In this document: piece by piece, positions 6,427-15,380 of the stretch
How positions within the stretch are numbered: the stretch's first letter is position 1
Layout: every line of letters starts with the position of its first letter
Origin: Bacteroidales bacterium
GTDB lineage: Bacteria; Bacteroidota; Bacteroidia; Bacteroidales; UBA932
Reading direction: 5' to 3'
Length of the DNA stretch: 47,465 nucleotides
NCBI GenBank assembly: GCA_017548505.1
Contig: JAFYZX010000011.1
Span: 1 to 47,465 of the forward strand
Position numbers and translations under genes: made by a program
Notes under the pieces: generated by a model
What the model was told of the DNA's origin: nothing
What the model saw: only the letters and a program-made list of their open reading frames with translations
Databases searched by the model: none

Positions 6427-7773
6427 TTAGTAGTACTTGTAGAAGAGGGCGATGGATTCCATTCCTCCGAAGAACTGCTTGAGAAGGTAGCTCTCGTTAG
6501 GGGAGTGGATTGTGTCTCTCTCGAGTCCGAATCCCATTAGAAGAGGATCTGTACCCAGGATCTTCTGCATATCTGCAAGAACAGCGATGCTTCCGCCGCC
6601 GCGGCTTGGAACAGGCTCTATGCCAAGAACTTCCTTCATTGCCTTTGAGGCGGCCTGGAACGCAGGAGATGTAATCGGGATAAGGAAGCCGTTTCCGCCT
6701 TCTTTTTCCTCCACTTTTACCTTCACGTATTTAGGGGCGATAGCCAGGAAGTGCTGCTTGAAGAGCTTGGTTATCTTGGCGCTGTCCTGGTTAGGAACAA
6801 GCCTCATAGATATCTTGGCGTGGGCTGTGGAAGGAAGCACGGTCTTGGCGCCCTCTCCGGTGTAGCCTCCCCAAATGCCGCAAACGTCCAGGCAAGGACG
6901 AATTCCTGTTCTCTCGAGGGTGGTGTAGCCCTTTTCTCCCTTTACCTCAGCGATGCCGAGGAATTTCTTGTATTCCTTCAGGTTGAACGGAGCCCTTGCA
7001 AGCTGGGCGCGGTCTGCCTTGCTGAGGTTGACGACATCATCGTAGAAGCCCTTGACCTTAACCTTGCCGTTTTTGTCTATCAGCGATGAAATCATATCGC
7101 AGAGGACATTGATAGGGTTGGCGACTGCTCCTCCGTAATGGCCGGAGTGAAGATCCTTGTTAGGGCCGGTGACGGTTACTTCCAGATAGGCGAGGCCTCT
7201 CATTCCGCAGTTGATGGAAGGAACTTTCTCGCTGATCATGGTGGTATCGGAGACAAGGATAACATCGCTGGCGAGCATCTTCTTGTTCTTCTTCACCCAG
7301 GCAGGAAGGGACGGGCTGCCGATTTCCTCCTCGCCCTCGAAGATGAACTTGACGTTATGCTTGAGCTGCTTGGTCTTTACCAGATACTCGAATGCCTTGA
7401 TGTGCATGAAGAGCTGGCCCTTGTCGTCGTTGGCACCTCTTCCCCAGATGGCTCCGTCGTGGATCTCGGGCTCGAAAGGATTGGAGTTCCATTTCTCCAG
7501 AGGCTCGGCCGGCTGCACGTCATAGTGGCCGTAAACCATTACGGTCTTGGCCTTAGGGTTTATGATTTTCTGGCCGAAGACTACAGGATTTCCGGTTGTA
7601 GGATAAACGTCTGCCTTGTCTGCTCCGGCTTTCTTGAGAAGTTCAACGAGCCTTTTGGCGCACTTGAGCATATCAGCCTTGTGCTCTTTCTTGGCGCTGA
7701 TGGAAGGGATTCTTAATAGTGAGAACAACTCTTCAAAGAACCTGTCCTTGTTCTGCTCTATGTATTGTTTCAT
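6427..7773 (-). CDS. M20-family dipeptidase (metallopeptidase)
   Basis: The 448-residue protein matches M20 dipeptidases in length and motifs. It has the metal site YGHYDVQPAE (His83, Asp85), GRGANDDKG around Asp116 that bridges two zinc ions, and EGEEEIGS with the catalytic Glu near 148. A further Asp lies near 176 and a late His in TIHSPNE. It would hydrolyse dipeptides, probably in the cytoplasm, since no signal peptide is present. The gene is the last of a minus-strand run beginning at 21951; it starts 31 bases after the fimbrillin-like gene and no promoter is seen in that gap. Its metabolic link to the rest of the run is unclear. Confidence 0.9.
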   Translation of the reverse strand: MKQYIEQNKDRFFEELFSLLRIPSISAKKEHKADMLKCAKRLVELLKKAGADKADVYPTTGNPVVFGQKIINPKAKTVMVYGHYDVQPAEPLEKWNSNPFEPEIHDGAIWGRGANDDKGQLFMHIKAFEYLVKTKQLKHNVKFIFEGEEEIGSPSLPAWVKKNKKMLASDVILVSDTTMISEKVPSINCGMRGLAYLEVTVTGPNKDLHSGHYGGAVANPINVLCDMISSLIDKNGKVKVKGFYDDVVNLSKADRAQLARAPFNLKEYKKFLGIAEVKGEKGYTTLERTGIRPCLDVCGIWGGYTGEGAKTVLPSTAHAKISMRLVPNQDSAKITKLFKQHFLAIAPKYVKVKVEEKEGGNGFLIPITSPAFQAASKAMKEVLGIEPVPSRGGGSIAVLADMQKILGTDPLLMGFGLERDTIHSPNESYLLKQFFGGMESIALFYKYY

Positions 7774-7804
7774 ATTGTGGAGATTTTTTACGTCACATTC
7801 TATC

Positions 7805-10060
7805 TTAATTCTTCTTTACCGGACGGGCCGGGAAGTACAGCGGTTGGATATCGTAGTTGTTTAACATGGCATAATCCGGAACACCGCATCTGCCGGAAAA
7901 GAAATTGATATCCGTACCATCGTAGTATGGATAAAAGGAGTCGTTATATGATGGGAAATGAAGGGTTGATGCAAAGTGATAACCCCAATGCCTGTCATCA
8001 TATCCAAGAACATCTTTACGGTGATAGAGAAGATACGGATGACAACCTTTAGCCCAATAATGCCAGTTGTAGTTATAGCGCAATTCTGTCTCGTCAGGAT
8101 ACATCTTGGCATAAAAGTAAAAATCGCTGTGGTTGGCAAACGGCAGGAAAATGAATTTTGAAAGATCATCCTGGTCCGCCACAATCCAACCCTTTATGCC
8201 CAAAATACTGACTAAACGATTGAAATAGTAGTCTGAATTGTGCCAGTTAAACGGCTCTGGCAATTGTGAGTTGTAGTCAAATGTGGCTTCGCTTAAACTC
8301 TTGGATACACGGTCATTGTCCCATTGGTTCGTGGTTGTCCACACCAGTTCTGCCGTTGTCCATGGATGAGGAAGCGGACTGTGCCTGTCGTCAGAGAGAT
8401 TTGTAGACCACCAGGTTGTACCCCGCATAGTAACAAAAATGCCTTTGCCCACTTGAACCCAATCCTCGCCCTCGTCGGAAATTTCGGCGTGTGGGTAGGT
8501 TGTCCCTTTCAGGTTAAGGCGGGCGTTACCAATGTCGAACAAGTGATAATATGAATCAGGGTTGTCTACTGACGGAGAGTTTGCATGAAGAGCGTAATAA
8601 TACACATAGTCAGGTGAATCTACCAACTTTGCGCATGCATAATGTGAAATTACATTAATCCACTGTCCGGCACTTCCTTCAACGTCGTTTACCGTACCGT
8701 CTGAAGAAACGGAGGCCAAACCTGCAGGAATCAGATTATTGCAGGCGAACTTGGTGAAGTATGTTCCTGTAATTCCGGGGTCAACCGCGATGGCATTGTA
8801 TGATGGTGCTGAAATTGAAATGGATGAATTCAGTTCTATCTTCTGTGTTCCACCTACGGTAATTCCAGAAACCGAGAAAGGAACTTTGCTTGCACTCAAA
8901 TACTTCCATCCCTCGGTCTGGCTGCTTCCTTTAAGGAAATTCCATTTTCCATTGGAATATGACACTGGATTGGAATCCAGTTGTTCTCCCCAGTCGAGGT
9001 ATACGGCAGTAACCTTGCCACTTTCCAGAAGATCGGAAGCTTGAGTTCCGCCAAGGTCAACGAACTCTCCTTGCTGCCATCCATCCCATTCGTGTATTAT
9101 TGCATAATATCCGGTTTCAACTCCATCAAAGAATACGAAAATTGGTCCTTCTTTGGTCCATTCCGAGCCATTTTCCGTAAAGTTGAAATTGAATACTATG
9201 TCATCAATACCGATGGACGGGTTTACGGTCATGTCGCTGAGCTTGACTTTTATCTCATAGTATTTTCCGGTTTGGAAGGTCGTTTCTGTATTTCTCTCGT
9301 AAACATAAGTGATTTGCTCACCGACAGATGCCACAAGTTTGAAAGAAGCGGCCGTTGAGGTTCCCATAAAGTTGAGAGCGGTGTATATCTCGTTGTGCGG
9401 CGTGGTCTGGTCTATGTTTATCTCAAGGTTTCCCGTATTAGAATTAGACCGAATCAAAAGGTCATGGTTTTGAGCGTCTTTTGCTGTTAATGTCAGCTTT
9501 GTTGGGTATACAGGGTTACCGGTTGCATCAACCAGGGTGAATTTTACTATCGCCTGCTGGGCTGAGAATGTTAGCGGATCTATTGTTATCGTTGAACCTT
9601 CCACTGATTTGATGTAAGCATCTGCATAGGCGTAATCATATCGCTGAGCAATGGTCTCCAACGATCCGTCCTGACCAGTGTAATCCCAGTTAAATGAAGA
9701 TATTGGATAAGAAAAACAGAGATAATCTCCCGTATGTAGCGATCCGGAAATCTCACCGTCAAGATAGGCATTAGCCCCTTCAGATCTAGGATGAAGTGTT
9801 CCTATCGGGCTTCCGGTAGTGTATAAATGAACATAGATAGCATCGCCGGTTTCCCAAGAGGAAGCCAAATAGTGCTTTCCGTTTCTGTCTTCAATGGCGA
9901 GAGCCTTTGATGATGGGTCATCAGTGCCCTTGTCAGCCTTTACGGTCAGACGGTATTTAGTTGCGGCGTCATCCGGCAATATATTGTCATTTTTGCTGCA
10001 TCCGCTCGCAAACGCGAGAGCAATAAGTGCCAGCAAACAGCAATTAACCACCTTTTTCAT
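7805..10060 (-). CDS. Fimbrillin-family surface lipoprotein
   Basis: Start 10060 gives 751 residues with a lipoprotein signal ending FASGC at about residue 21. The N-terminal half has the usual layout of Bacteroidales fimbrillins: a post-signal segment, a WETGDAIYV strand, PISSFNWDY, and the core strand LTFSAQQAIVKFTLVD. The C-terminal 400 or so residues are rich in Trp, Tyr and His and look like a large beta-rich ligand-binding or FISUMP-like module, which I cannot name. It is exported by the lipoprotein pathway and exposed on the surface, perhaps assembled as a pilus tip. A 41-residue gene is encoded 26 bases upstream, the same arrangement as at 34827-36425. Confidence 0.8.
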   Translation of the reverse strand: MKKVVNCCLLALIALAFASGCSKNDNILPDDAATKYRLTVKADKGTDDPSSKALAIEDRNGKHYLASSWETGDAIYVHLYTTGSPIGTLHPRSEGANAYLDGEISGSLHTGDYLCFSYPISSFNWDYTGQDGSLETIAQRYDYAYADAYIKSVEGSTITIDPLTFSAQQAIVKFTLVDATGNPVYPTKLTLTAKDAQNHDLLIRSNSNTGNLEINIDQTTPHNEIYTALNFMGTSTAASFKLVASVGEQITYVYERNTETTFQTGKYYEIKVKLSDMTVNPSIGIDDIVFNFNFTENGSEWTKEGPIFVFFDGVETGYYAIIHEWDGWQQGEFVDLGGTQASDLLESGKVTAVYLDWGEQLDSNPVSYSNGKWNFLKGSSQTEGWKYLSASKVPFSVSGITVGGTQKIELNSSISISAPSYNAIAVDPGITGTYFTKFACNNLIPAGLASVSSDGTVNDVEGSAGQWINVISHYACAKLVDSPDYVYYYALHANSPSVDNPDSYYHLFDIGNARLNLKGTTYPHAEISDEGEDWVQVGKGIFVTMRGTTWWSTNLSDDRHSPLPHPWTTAELVWTTTNQWDNDRVSKSLSEATFDYNSQLPEPFNWHNSDYYFNRLVSILGIKGWIVADQDDLSKFIFLPFANHSDFYFYAKMYPDETELRYNYNWHYWAKGCHPYLLYHRKDVLGYDDRHWGYHFASTLHFPSYNDSFYPYYDGTDINFFSGRCGVPDYAMLNNYDIQPLYFPARPVKKN

Positions 10061-10086
10061 AATACAATTCCTGATTTTAATCGTGA

Positions 10087-10212
10087 TTAATTCCAATCAT
10101 CCGTTTCTGCTTCTCCATAATCCTTCTTACTGCCTTCAATAAGCAATGCGCCAGATGTCTGGATTAGATACTCTTTCGCTTTTGGAGCTGAATAAATCTC
10201 TTTTTTTCTCAT
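10087..10212 (-). CDS. 41-residue peptide encoded ahead of fimbrillin gene
   Basis: ATG at 10212 overlaps the TGA of the upstream gene (ATGA, 10209-10212), so it is translationally coupled. The product starts MRKKEIYSAPKAKEYLIQT, has a short hydrophobic middle (SGALLIEG) and ends in an acidic DDWN tail. Tiny proteins of this type (basic start, Asp/Gly-rich end) are commonly encoded just upstream of fimbrillin-like genes in Bacteroidales. A second one is at 36279-36425 in this window. No secretion signal is evident, and the role is unknown. Confidence 0.65.
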   Translation of the reverse strand: MRKKEIYSAPKAKEYLIQTSGALLIEGSKKDYGEAETDDWN

Positions 10213-10592
10213 TTCTTGCGATGTTGTTTGGGATGAAGCTTAATGTCTAACTTGAAGTTTGCGCGTAGGTTCTTGAGTGTTGACTTCGAGAGATAAGCCC
10301 GGGCCAGAGCTTCTTCTGTGGTGGAGCCAAGACGGATAGTGACCTCATGGCTGTTCTTCACTTCCATGCCAAGGATCTCGTCAGCACCGAGGAAGTCGGT
10401 GACGCGCCCCAGGCTGAGGTAGTAGCCGAAAGATTCGGCATCGTCGCTGTCCTTATATTCAAAAATGCTGTATTCGCCATGGTCGGTTTCGTCCTCGGCA
10501 ACTTCAACCCGCATTCCGGCAGGTATGTTTTGTGCTTGTGCTGTGCCTAATATAATTACGTTGAGCAACAGCATGAAAAATACATTTTTCAT
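10209..10592 (-). CDS. Small secreted protein in the fimbrillin operon
   Basis: Start 10592 gives 127 residues with a signal peptide ending GTAQAQ (about residue 21), and a short acidic mature region followed by a strongly basic C-terminus (Lys/Arg/His in the last 25 residues). Reading further upstream would enter the previous gene. It lies 16 bases after the DUF5686-type outer-membrane gene and shares an ATGA overlap with the next small gene, so it is part of the long operon. No family is recognised; periplasmic location is inferred. Confidence 0.7.
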   Translation of the reverse strand: MKNVFFMLLLNVIILGTAQAQNIPAGMRVEVAEDETDHGEYSIFEYKDSDDAESFGYYLSLGRVTDFLGADEILGMEVKNSHEVTIRLGSTTEEALARAYLSKSTLKNLRANFKLDIKLHPKQHRKK

Positions 10593-10608
10593 AATATGCA
10601 AATATATA

Positions 10609-13227
10609 CTAAAATGCCCATTCGAAGCCGAAGTTGATGGCGGCACGGTGGTTTTTCTTGACCTTGACGCCGTCTTCGATCTTGAAGCGGTGGGTCATTC
10701 TCCAGAAGCAGTCTATGCGGAAGACCCTGAAGATGTTGGTTATTCCAACACCCATTTCAACATAAGGTTTGCGGAGGGAGCTCATGCCTTCAGGGAAGAG
10801 CATGCGGGCTTCCATACCTTCATATTTTGCACCGGCGCCGGTTCCCATTATGGTGCTTGCCGGGTTGCCGATTTTCCCGTCTGTGATGCCGTTATTTACC
10901 TTTGAAAGAGTACCGTAACCGGCCTTGAGGGTGAAGACCTCTCTCCACTGCAATCTCTTCATAAGGGGAATCTTGCCAAGGAAGAAGCCCCTGAAGTTAT
11001 GCTCGTAGAAGAGTGTGGTCCAGGTGTCTGAGGCAAACTCGTAGAAGTCCATGCAGGCAAACGCGCTCTTGTCCAGGAAATATGTTCCGTTACCTTCGTG
11101 GAGCTTGAGGAAAGGATATGGAACCTTGCCCACGATCTTTCCTCCTGTAAGGTGGAATTTGGAAGTTCCGAAAGGCGGAAGCGGCAGGGTGTAGTCAACG
11201 GTGGCCTCAGCGCGGAAGAATCCGAAGTCGTTGTTGCTCATCCCCTTGGCGGCGCCGACAAGATCTATGGTTACTACAGGGTAGTGGGTCAGCACGTAAA
11301 TCTTGTCGAATGTTCCGCGGGTTACTGTCTCGTCCCAGGAGAAGCGGGCGGTGTAATGCAGCTGGTTGGCGGAAACGCTGGTTATGTGGACACTGTCCGG
11401 CGTGAACATTGGCACATAGCGGTTGGAGTAAACCCTTCTGCTTTCCAGGCCGATGCTGTTGTTGAAGCCCTCGTTCCACTCGTGGACGTATGATATGGCG
11501 TAATCGTTAACCGGGCTCATTCTCTCGCTGTTACCCTTGTTGAGCAGGGAGGACATGATGTTGCCTTCCGTAAGGGCGTCCGTGCCCCTTCCCATCTGGA
11601 CAAGGTCCCTGCTTGCGCTCACTACAATCTTGCGGGTAGGCATGTTGCTGAACATGTATTCAGCCATGATCTTTCCCTTGAAATCCTTGTCCTTGGTGCC
11701 GTAGGCAACATGGCCGGATAGCCTTATCTTCTTGCTGAATTCTTCTGTTGTCCTTCCGCCGAACTGGAATCTGGCGCCTTCTATATTGTTGAAGCTAAAT
11801 AGCTTGAAGTACGGACCCACTCCAAAGTACTTGAAGTCGTAATGCCCGTTTACAAAGGTATTTACAATGGTGTAGATGTTGTGGTACAGCGGCACGTTCT
11901 TGATGGAATCCACCATCTTGTAGATGTTGCTTTCCTTCTGGCTGAGGGCGTATGGGCGGTTCTGTTCCCAGTAGGCCTCATCGTTGACCAGAGGATTCTT
12001 GCCGGTCACCACGTTGCTCATGAGCTTGGCAACGCTGTCGGGCATCTGGCGGTCGAACCTCGGGTCGAGATAGTCGCACTGCCTCCTTCCGAGGAAGGAC
12101 ATCAGTTTGGAGGAATCTCTCATCGTCACCGAGAAGTCCGCGTACATCTTGTCCTGCTTGAAGAACCACAGGGAATCCTTTCCCTGATAGGAGCCCCGTC
12201 CTCCAACCAGCTGGTATTCAGAATCCAGCACAAGGTCCCTAATCCAGTTTACGTTACTGCCTTTCTTGAGCTTCACATGGATTTCCCTTACGGCCCAGTC
12301 TTGGGCGTCTATCCTCATTTCCCCGTCGAAGGTAGGGGAAGACACCAGTTTTGCCGGATGGAAACGTATGTGGTAGGTCTTCCTTCCGTCTATGTTGAGG
12401 CTGTCTATCAGGAAGTAGTCGTAGAACACGTTCGGACCTTTTACGGGAGACGGAATCTGTATGTCGAACAGGTTGATGAAGTCGTCGTAGAAGTTTGTGC
12501 GGATGTGCATATTTCCGGTAAACTGGGCGAAGGTGGCCTCGTCCTTCACTCCCGATATGCGAGTGGCCTCTATGATTTCCTTCATCTGTTCCGGATTCTT
12601 CTGCCTGTAGAACCTTGAGTTGTTCTCCGATATCATAATCGGCAGATAAGGCTTTCCGCTGATTACGGAAGTGTCCATATAATCGAACACAAAACCGAAG
12701 TTTTTCCTCAGAAGCTTGTTCTTGATCTGGGTGTCCGCATTGACAAGGTCAAGTTCCATCTTGGTGTAGAGGCGGCATTCGTAGCGGTCCCTCTCTTCCG
12801 GATTGTTGATTTTCTTGGCCCTTTCTATGTTTGACAGAATCCAGCGGATGTAGCGGTAGTCCGGCTTTACCACAATCTGGCTGAGGAGGTTCTCCTCGAT
12901 CTTCAAAGCGATGTCCAGCTGGTTGAAGGCCCCTTTCTTGATCTGCTTTTCCACAGGGATGTAGCTCAGCATCTCGAACCTGAGCAGATCCACGGTCTGG
13001 TCTCTGGTTTCCAGGGTGTAGTAGCCGTCAAGGTCTGTGGAAACGCCGATGGTTGTGCCCTTGAAATAGACGTTGGCGAAAGGAAGGCCTTCTCCGGTGT
13101 CAGCATCGGTGACACGCCCCTTGATTCTTGTGCTCTGGGCATCGGCGACGGACGGCAAAAGGAGAGAAGCCGCCAGCAAAAACGCCGGCAGAAGTTTCAA
13201 TATTCCCCGTTTGCCCAAAAACTTCAT
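10609..13227 (-). CDS. DUF5686-type outer-membrane protein with carboxypeptidase-regulatory-like domain
   Basis: The 872-residue protein has a signal peptide (to about residue 30), then a CarboxypepD_reg-like domain (about 33-120: KGRVTDADTGEGLPFANVYF, GVSTDLDGYYTLE). A long C-terminal region follows with the features of DUF5686 proteins: an NIERAKKINNPEERDRYECR segment, a LNIDGRKTYHIRFHPAK segment, and many alternating strands ending in an aromatic residue (Phe). I infer an outer-membrane beta-barrel. In the operon it follows a LolA-like carrier and an inner-membrane MMPL exporter, so it could be the outer-membrane end of a lipid or polyene export route. DUF5686 has no proven function that I know of. 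Confidence 0.8.
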   Translation of the reverse strand: MKFLGKRGILKLLPAFLLAASLLLPSVADAQSTRIKGRVTDADTGEGLPFANVYFKGTTIGVSTDLDGYYTLETRDQTVDLLRFEMLSYIPVEKQIKKGAFNQLDIALKIEENLLSQIVVKPDYRYIRWILSNIERAKKINNPEERDRYECRLYTKMELDLVNADTQIKNKLLRKNFGFVFDYMDTSVISGKPYLPIMISENNSRFYRQKNPEQMKEIIEATRISGVKDEATFAQFTGNMHIRTNFYDDFINLFDIQIPSPVKGPNVFYDYFLIDSLNIDGRKTYHIRFHPAKLVSSPTFDGEMRIDAQDWAVREIHVKLKKGSNVNWIRDLVLDSEYQLVGGRGSYQGKDSLWFFKQDKMYADFSVTMRDSSKLMSFLGRRQCDYLDPRFDRQMPDSVAKLMSNVVTGKNPLVNDEAYWEQNRPYALSQKESNIYKMVDSIKNVPLYHNIYTIVNTFVNGHYDFKYFGVGPYFKLFSFNNIEGARFQFGGRTTEEFSKKIRLSGHVAYGTKDKDFKGKIMAEYMFSNMPTRKIVVSASRDLVQMGRGTDALTEGNIMSSLLNKGNSERMSPVNDYAISYVHEWNEGFNNSIGLESRRVYSNRYVPMFTPDSVHITSVSANQLHYTARFSWDETVTRGTFDKIYVLTHYPVVTIDLVGAAKGMSNNDFGFFRAEATVDYTLPLPPFGTSKFHLTGGKIVGKVPYPFLKLHEGNGTYFLDKSAFACMDFYEFASDTWTTLFYEHNFRGFFLGKIPLMKRLQWREVFTLKAGYGTLSKVNNGITDGKIGNPASTIMGTGAGAKYEGMEARMLFPEGMSSLRKPYVEMGVGITNIFRVFRIDCFWRMTHRFKIEDGVKVKKNHRAAINFGFEWAF

Positions 13228-13235
13228 CGCTGATT

Positions 13236-13874
13236 CTAATAGAAGAGGTCGTCCAGTATGATGCCGTTAAATTCCTTGTCCAGAGTGTTCCAGGTGGTGG
13301 TGTTCCCGTTTTTCTCCGTGAGGGTGAAAATGCACAGGGACAGGTCTTTCTTGCTGTAGGATGCACTCAGGTGGTTCCATCTACCCTTGGCGTGCTTGGC
13401 CACGTTCATCTCAAAGACATAGTACTTGTCTGTTGTGGTCATCTTGATGTCTGAATTGTTGAGCTGGGCGGCCTTTGCCAGTTCTCCCTTGATGCAGTTG
13501 ACCAGGGTTCCCCTGAGAATCTTCATATTATGGTCCGTCTTGGTGTTGAAGACGTTGCGGGTTCCGCCGCTTACCATCGTTACCTTGTCTCCGTTTATGA
13601 TCAGCTGGCTTTCCTTGTCCTTGTGCTTTACCCTGTCGTGAGTAAGCTGCATGGAAAGCTTCTCTGAGGAACGGATGAAGTACATCTTGCCCTTGCTCTC
13701 CACGCTCTTTTTCATTCCCTTCATTGTCTTCACCTGGGTGCAGGAGGAGGTAATGGTCTTGTATGTCTCGTTCTTTTTCTGGATGTCTGCCAGAACTTTT
13801 TCCTTGCTCTGCGACAAGGCAGAGGCGCCCGTAAGAACGCACAGGGAAAGTATCGCGATGAAAATTTTTCTCAT
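13236..13874 (-). CDS. LolA-like periplasmic lipoprotein/lipid carrier
   Basis: The 212-residue protein has a signal peptide of about 21 residues and then the LolA-like pattern: DIQKKNETYKTITSSCTQVK, GKMYFIRSSEKLSMQL, a DKVTMVSGG strand, and a LKDLSLCIFTLTEKNG-like strand. This is the half-barrel that ferries acylated molecules across the periplasm. Divergent LolA paralogues are regular members of aryl polyene and flexirubin gene clusters. Its place between an MMPL exporter/FAD enzyme pair and an outer-membrane protein fits that role. It starts 12 bases after the FAD enzyme gene and ends 8 bases before the DUF5686 gene. A housekeeping LolA role is less likely in this setting. Confidence 0.75.
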   Translation of the reverse strand: MRKIFIAILSLCVLTGASALSQSKEKVLADIQKKNETYKTITSSCTQVKTMKGMKKSVESKGKMYFIRSSEKLSMQLTHDRVKHKDKESQLIINGDKVTMVSGGTRNVFNTKTDHNMKILRGTLVNCIKGELAKAAQLNNSDIKMTTTDKYYVFEMNVAKHAKGRWNHLSASYSKKDLSLCIFTLTEKNGNTTTWNTLDKEFNGIILDDLFY

Positions 13875-13886
13875 AACGGTACAAAT

Positions 13887-15380
13887 TTACTCCAAAAAAG
13901 GTACCACCGGCTCTTTTCCTAAAATTTCCGAGCAGGTAAGCAGGGAGGTGAGGGAAACTCCCAGTATTCCGTGGAGGTTCAGGTTTTGGCCGGTAAAGAA
14001 CAGGTTGGCAAAAGGTGTCTTTGGTGTCAACAGGGTCTGTGTGAGGCTGTTGCAGTCTTTCCGGATGCCGTAGGCGGTGCCTTTTACAGCGCCAGTGTAG
14101 TTCATGTAGGTAAGCGGGGTGCTGGTGTAGAAGGTCTCGATGGAATCTTTCAGATTCGGGAATATGCTTTGGGCCAGAAGAATGCACTCCTGCGCTTTCT
14201 TTGCCTTGAAGGCCTTGTACTCTTCCCCCCGCCGGTTAGGCAAGGTGTCTTTCCACCTCTCCACCTCGGAATAGTCCATAGGGGTGAGGATGTCCATCTG
14301 GGTGGCCGTGGTTCCGCTTTCCGGAATCTGCTGGCTTATGAGGATGCCTCTTGGAGGGCTTCCTGCCGGGCTTTCGGCCACATTCCATACGGAATCCAGA
14401 TCCGGAGAGTAGCAGTAGATGTTGCGGTTAAGGTACGGGATGACTCCTTCCTTGAGCTTGATGTTCACGGTGAAGAAGCCGCAGGTCTGCTCCAGCCGGT
14501 TGATTCTGCGGCGGAAAACCGGTCTTACGTTAGGGCTGTCTTTCAGGAGGTCCAGGGTAAGCTGCGGGCTTAGATCGGAGACAAACAGGTTTGCGGAGAT
14601 GGTTTCCCTGCAGCCGTTATGAAGGATTTGGGCTCCGCTGATATGTCCGTCCTTCTCCTCCAGGGAGGTTACCGTGGCGTTGGCCAGCACTGTTCCGCCC
14701 ATCTTCCTTATGCCGTCGGCCAGAGTCTCGGCAATCAGGGAGCCTCTTCCCTTGAGCCTCCAGGCGCTTTGTATGAAGGAACTGTTAATCTGGGCAAATG
14801 TGTAAAGCGGAAGGGTTGAGGGCCTAAGTTCCAGCTTCAGGGACGATCCGCTCAGGATGTTCCTCAGAAGCGGATTGCTTATGCTGCTGCAAAGATAACC
14901 GTAGGCGCTTTTCTCAAACAGGGTGTTGAGGGAGTCAAAGCCGCCGGAGCCTTTGAGAATAGGGTCTGCGATGCCTTTTCCGACCTTCTCCAGGAAGGCG
15001 GAATAGCTTTCCAGCTCCGCCCTGCTTTCCGGAAAAATCGCCGAGAGAGAATCTGCAAATTGACCGTAGCCGTTTTCAAGCAGATAGCTTCCGCCCTGGA
15101 GAACAACCTGGTCGAATCCCTCTGTATCCAGTTGATGCCAAGGAAGATCCATCAGGCCGAAGTGGCTGAATATCCTTTCCAGAATCTGGCCCTTGCCAAG
15201 CGCTCCCACATAGTGGAAGCCGGTATCGAACTCGTCTTTTCCCCTGCGGAAACTCTGAAGGCATCCTCCCAGTGCGGCGTTCTTTTCCAGAACGCAGACT
15301 TTCATACCGCATTTTGCGAGTATGAAGGCGCATTCCAGACCTCCCAGTCCGCTGCCCAGTATGATGGCGTCGTATTTCAT
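13887..15380 (-). CDS. FAD-dependent oxidoreductase, phytoene-desaturase-like
   Basis: The 497-residue protein begins with a dinucleotide-binding strand and loop GSGLGGLECAFIL (residues 9-21), the second strand ending VCVLEKN, and the ALGGCLQSF segment typical of phytoene desaturase, carotenoid isomerase and related polyene-acting flavoenzymes. The C-terminal end has LFFTGQNLNLHGILGVSLTS, the second FAD-contacting motif of that family. It would desaturate, isomerise or otherwise oxidise a hydrophobic chain. It overlaps the MMPL exporter gene by four bases (ATGA, 15377-15380), so it is co-translated. The substrate cannot be read from the sequence. Confidence 0.8.
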   Translation of the reverse strand: MKYDAIILGSGLGGLECAFILAKCGMKVCVLEKNAALGGCLQSFRRGKDEFDTGFHYVGALGKGQILERIFSHFGLMDLPWHQLDTEGFDQVVLQGGSYLLENGYGQFADSLSAIFPESRAELESYSAFLEKVGKGIADPILKGSGGFDSLNTLFEKSAYGYLCSSISNPLLRNILSGSSLKLELRPSTLPLYTFAQINSSFIQSAWRLKGRGSLIAETLADGIRKMGGTVLANATVTSLEEKDGHISGAQILHNGCRETISANLFVSDLSPQLTLDLLKDSPNVRPVFRRRINRLEQTCGFFTVNIKLKEGVIPYLNRNIYCYSPDLDSVWNVAESPAGSPPRGILISQQIPESGTTATQMDILTPMDYSEVERWKDTLPNRRGEEYKAFKAKKAQECILLAQSIFPNLKDSIETFYTSTPLTYMNYTGAVKGTAYGIRKDCNSLTQTLLTPKTPFANLFFTGQNLNLHGILGVSLTSLLTCSEILGKEPVVPFLE

